Below are positions 61,496-64,000 of a stretch of DNA of 64,000 nucleotides, piece by piece. This DNA comes from Enterobacter dykesii (GTDB lineage Bacteria; Pseudomonadota; Gammaproteobacteria; Enterobacterales; Enterobacteriaceae). The notes below the pieces were generated by a model. The model was not told the DNA's origin and did not search any database. It saw only the letters and a list, made by a program, of their open reading frames with translations. Location of the stretch: the NCBI RefSeq assembly GCF_008364625.2, contig NZ_CP126604.1:4092001-4156000 (forward strand). The letters run 5' to 3'. Numbering within the stretch: position 1 is the stretch's first letter; every line of letters starts with the position of its first letter. The translations under genes were made by a program, and so were the position numbers.

Positions 61496-64000
61496 ATGAG
61501 CAAAGTCAGACTCGCTATCATCGGTAACGGCATGGTCGGCCACCGCTTTATCGAGGATCTTCTCGATAAGGCCGATGCTGAGCAGTTCGATATTACCGTG
61601 TTCTGTGAAGAACCCCGCAAGGCGTACGACCGTGTGCACCTGTCTTCCTACTTCTCCCATCATACCGCCGAAGAGCTCTCTCTGGTGCGCGAAGGTTTCT
61701 ACGAGAAGCATGGCGTAAAAGTGCTGGTGGGCGAACGCGCTATCACCATCAACCGTCAGGAAAAAGTGATCCACTCCAGCGCCGGACGTACGGTTTTTTA
61801 CGACAAGCTGATCATGGCGACGGGCTCCTATCCGTGGATCCCGCCGATCAAAGGCTCGGAAACTCAGGATTGCTTCGTCTACCGTACCATTGAAGACCTC
61901 AACGCCATTGAGTCCTGCGCGCGCAGAAGCAAACGCGGTGCGGTTGTCGGCGGCGGTCTGCTGGGTCTGGAAGCGGCAGGCGCGCTGAAAAACCTCGGCG
62001 TTGAAACCCACGTCATCGAATTTGCCCCGATGCTGATGGCCGAACAGCTGGACCACATGGGCGGTGACCAGCTGCGCCGTAAAATCGAAAGTATGGGCGT
62101 GAAGGTTCACACCAGCAAAAACACCAAAGAGATCGTTCAGGAAGGTACTGAAGCGCGCAAAACCATGCGCTTTGCCGACGGCAGCGAGCTGGAAGTGGAC
62201 TTCATCGTCTTCTCAACCGGTATTCGCCCGCGCGACAAGCTGGCGACCCAGTGCGGTCTGGCCGTGGCGCAGCGCGGCGGGATCATGATCAACGACACAT
62301 GCCAGACCTCCGATCCGGATATCTACGCGATTGGCGAATGCGCCAGCTGGAACAACCGCGTATACGGCCTGGTGGCACCGGGCTACAAAATGGCGCAGGT
62401 CGCCGTGGACCATATCCTCGGCAGCGAAAACGCGTTTACCGGTGCAGACATGAGCGCCAAGCTGAAGCTGCTGGGCGTGGACGTGGGCGGTATTGGCGAT
62501 GCGCATGGCCGCACCCCGAATTCCCGCAGCTATGTCTATCTCGACGAAAGCAAAGAAGTCTACAAACGTCTTATCGTCAGCCAGGACAACAAAACCCTGC
62601 TCGGCGCGGTGCTGGTGGGCGATACCAGCGATTTCGGCAACCTGCTCCAGCTGGTGCTGAACGCCATCGAACTGCCGGAAAACCCGGACGCGCTGATCCT
62701 CCCGGCGCACGCCGCCAGCGGCAAGCCGTCTATCGGCGTGGATAAACTGCCGGACAGCGCGCAGATTTGCTCCTGCTTCGACGTCACCAAAGGCATGCTG
62801 ATCTCCGCCATCAACAAAGGCTGCCACACCGTGGCGGCGCTTAAAGCGGAGACCAAAGCCGGTACCGGCTGCGGCGGCTGTATTCCGCTGGTCACTCAGG
62901 TGCTGAACGCCGAGCTGGCAAAACAGGGCATCGAAGTGAACAACAACCTGTGCGAGCACTTCGCGTATTCTCGCCAGGAGCTGTACCACCTGATCCGCGT
63001 GGAGGGCATTAAGTCCTTTGACGAGCTGCTGGCGAAGCACGGCCAGGGCTACGGCTGCGAAGTGTGTAAACCGACAGTCGGCTCCCTGCTGGCCTCCTGC
63101 TGGAACGAGTACGTGCTCAAGCCCGAGCATACGCCGCTGCAGGACACCAACGATAACTTCCTGGCGAACATCCAGAAAGACGGTACCTACTCCGTTATTC
63201 CACGTTCCGCCGGGGGCGAAATCACGCCGGAAGGGCTGGTGGCCGTGGGTCGTGTTGCGCGTGAATTTAACCTGTACACCAAAATCACCGGCTCCCAGCG
63301 TATCGGCCTGTTTGGCGCGCAGAAAGACGATCTGCCGGAAATCTGGCGTCAGCTGATTGAAGCCGGCTTCGAAACCGGTCACGCGTATGCCAAAGCGCTG
63401 CGCATGGCGAAAACCTGCGTGGGCAGCACCTGGTGCCGCTACGGCGTGGGCGACAGCGTGGGCTTCGGCGTGGAGCTGGAAAACCGCTACAAAGGCATCC
63501 GCACCCCGCACAAAATGAAGTTTGGCGTCTCCGGCTGTACCCGCGAATGTGCGGAAGCGCAGGGTAAAGACGTGGGTATTATCGCCACCGAGAAAGGCTG
63601 GAACCTGTACGTCTGCGGCAACGGCGGGATGAAGCCACGCCACGCGGACCTGCTGGCGGCGGATCTCGATCGCGACACGCTGATTCAGTATCTCGACCGC
63701 TTCATGATGTTCTACATCCGCACCGCCGATAAGCTGACCCGTACCGCCTCCTGGCTCGATAACCTGGAAGGCGGCATCGACTACCTGAAAGCGGTGATCA
63801 TCGACGACAAGCTGGGCCTGAACGAGCATCTGGAAGCCGAGATGGCGCGCCTGCGCGAGGCGGTGATCTGCGAATGGACGGAAACCGTCAACACCCCGGC
63901 GGCGCAGACGCGCTTCAAACACTTCATCAACAGCGCCCAGCGCGACCCGAACGTACAGGTTGTGCCGGAGCGTGAACAGCATCGTCCGGCGACACCGTAT
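61496..64000 (+). CDS. nirB: NADH-dependent nitrite reductase large subunit, 5' part
   Basis: 835 codons are visible (MSKVRLAIIGNG...) and the frame stays open to the window edge, a dozen or so codons short of the 847-residue E. coli length. It reduces nitrite to ammonium in the cytoplasm. Order: FAD/NAD(P)H oxidoreductase domain (about 1-400, with GGGLLGLEAAG), BFD-like [2Fe-2S] domain (CSCFDV ... GTGCGGC), then sulfite/nitrite-reductase repeats with the siroheme-[4Fe-4S] cysteines (CVGSTWC, CTREC). GAGG precedes the ATG. nirD would follow outside. Confidence 0.97.
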   Translation, partial: MSKVRLAIIGNGMVGHRFIEDLLDKADAEQFDITVFCEEPRKAYDRVHLSSYFSHHTAEELSLVREGFYEKHGVKVLVGERAITINRQEKVIHSSAGRTVFYDKLIMATGSYPWIPPIKGSETQDCFVYRTIEDLNAIESCARRSKRGAVVGGGLLGLEAAGALKNLGVETHVIEFAPMLMAEQLDHMGGDQLRRKIESMGVKVHTSKNTKEIVQEGTEARKTMRFADGSELEVDFIVFSTGIRPRDKLATQCGLAVAQRGGIMINDTCQTSDPDIYAIGECASWNNRVYGLVAPGYKMAQVAVDHILGSENAFTGADMSAKLKLLGVDVGGIGDAHGRTPNSRSYVYLDESKEVYKRLIVSQDNKTLLGAVLVGDTSDFGNLLQLVLNAIELPENPDALILPAHAASGKPSIGVDKLPDSAQICSCFDVTKGMLISAINKGCHTVAALKAETKAGTGCGGCIPLVTQVLNAELAKQGIEVNNNLCEHFAYSRQELYHLIRVEGIKSFDELLAKHGQGYGCEVCKPTVGSLLASCWNEYVLKPEHTPLQDTNDNFLANIQKDGTYSVIPRSAGGEITPEGLVAVGRVAREFNLYTKITGSQRIGLFGAQKDDLPEIWRQLIEAGFETGHAYAKALRMAKTCVGSTWCRYGVGDSVGFGVELENRYKGIRTPHKMKFGVSGCTRECAEAQGKDVGIIATEKGWNLYVCGNGGMKPRHADLLAADLDRDTLIQYLDRFMMFYIRTADKLTRTASWLDNLEGGIDYLKAVIIDDKLGLNEHLEAEMARLREAVICEWTETVNTPAAQTRFKHFINSAQRDPNVQVVPEREQHRPATPY

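Noticed and set aside
62213-63982. 589-residue open frame on the minus strand
   Set aside because: It is entirely antisense to nirB, which has clear full-length homology. The frame is open only because of GC-rich codon bias; the composition (Val/Phe/Gln/Ala-rich) is typical of such shadows.

Overview
The window is a chromosomal segment of a gammaproteobacterium of the order Enterobacterales. Gene order follows the Escherichia coli K-12 73-75 min region almost gene for gene (yhdV-yhdWXYZ-rrnD-yrdA ... rpl/rps clusters ... crp-argD-pabA-ppiA-nirB). Proteins look very close to E. coli but not identical. The differences (no chiA between bfd and tufA, a codA gene beside nirB, a tRNA-Glu in the rRNA spacer) point to an Enterobacter/Leclercia/Lelliottia-type relative. 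That placement is inference from remembered sequences, not from a search. I see no prophage, insertion sequence, integron or CRISPR array.

Layout. 1-4812: end of the small lipoprotein gene yhdV, then the yhdWXYZ polar amino-acid ABC transporter operon. Upstream of yhdW are a consensus sigma-54 promoter and two NtrC-like sites. 4824-10459: a complete rRNA operon on the minus strand (P1, P2, boxA, 16S, tRNA-Glu, 23S, 5S, tRNA-Thr, second 5S, terminator). 10612-20900: yrdA, then the minus-strand housekeeping run yrdB-aroE-tsaC-yrdD-smg-dprA, the plus-strand run def-fmt-rsmB-trkA, mscL, and the minus-strand genes arfA, zntR and yhdN. 20967-34864: the alpha, spc and S10 ribosomal-protein operons, all minus, with secY and rpoA. 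35042-36292: an A24 peptidase-domain gene and the bfd-bfr iron-storage pair. 36379-42715: the str operon (rpsL-rpsG-fusA-tufA) with tusDCB and yheO upstream. 42842-47465: fkpA, slyX, slyD and yheV-kefB-kefG. 47601-51751: yheS, yheT-yheU and prkB, plus strand. 51818-58473: yhfA, crp, yhfK, argD, pabA, a Fic-family gene and ppiA. 58616-64000: tsgA, codA and the start of nirB, which runs off the end of the window.

How the parts work together. Most of the window is translation machinery: rRNA, two tRNAs, about 25 ribosomal proteins, EF-G, EF-Tu, peptide deformylase, formyltransferase, the tRNA modifiers TsaC and TusBCD, the 16S methylase RsmB and the rescue factor ArfA. The rest handles nitrogen supply (yhdWXYZ, nirB, codA), iron storage, K+ and osmotic balance (trkA, kefGB, mscL), zinc homeostasis, protein folding (fkpA, slyD, ppiA) and global carbon regulation (crp).

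Most notable: (1) at 57210-57794 the Fic-family ORF begins with the N-terminal segment of the small Fic partner YhfG joined in frame to a Fic core lacking its usual N-terminus and carrying an altered active-site motif; (2) the glnA-like NtrC/sigma-54 layout before yhdW; (3) a compensatory base-pair difference between the two adjacent 5S genes; (4) a solitary A24 peptidase domain and a codA without codB. No wholly new multi-gene system is apparent.
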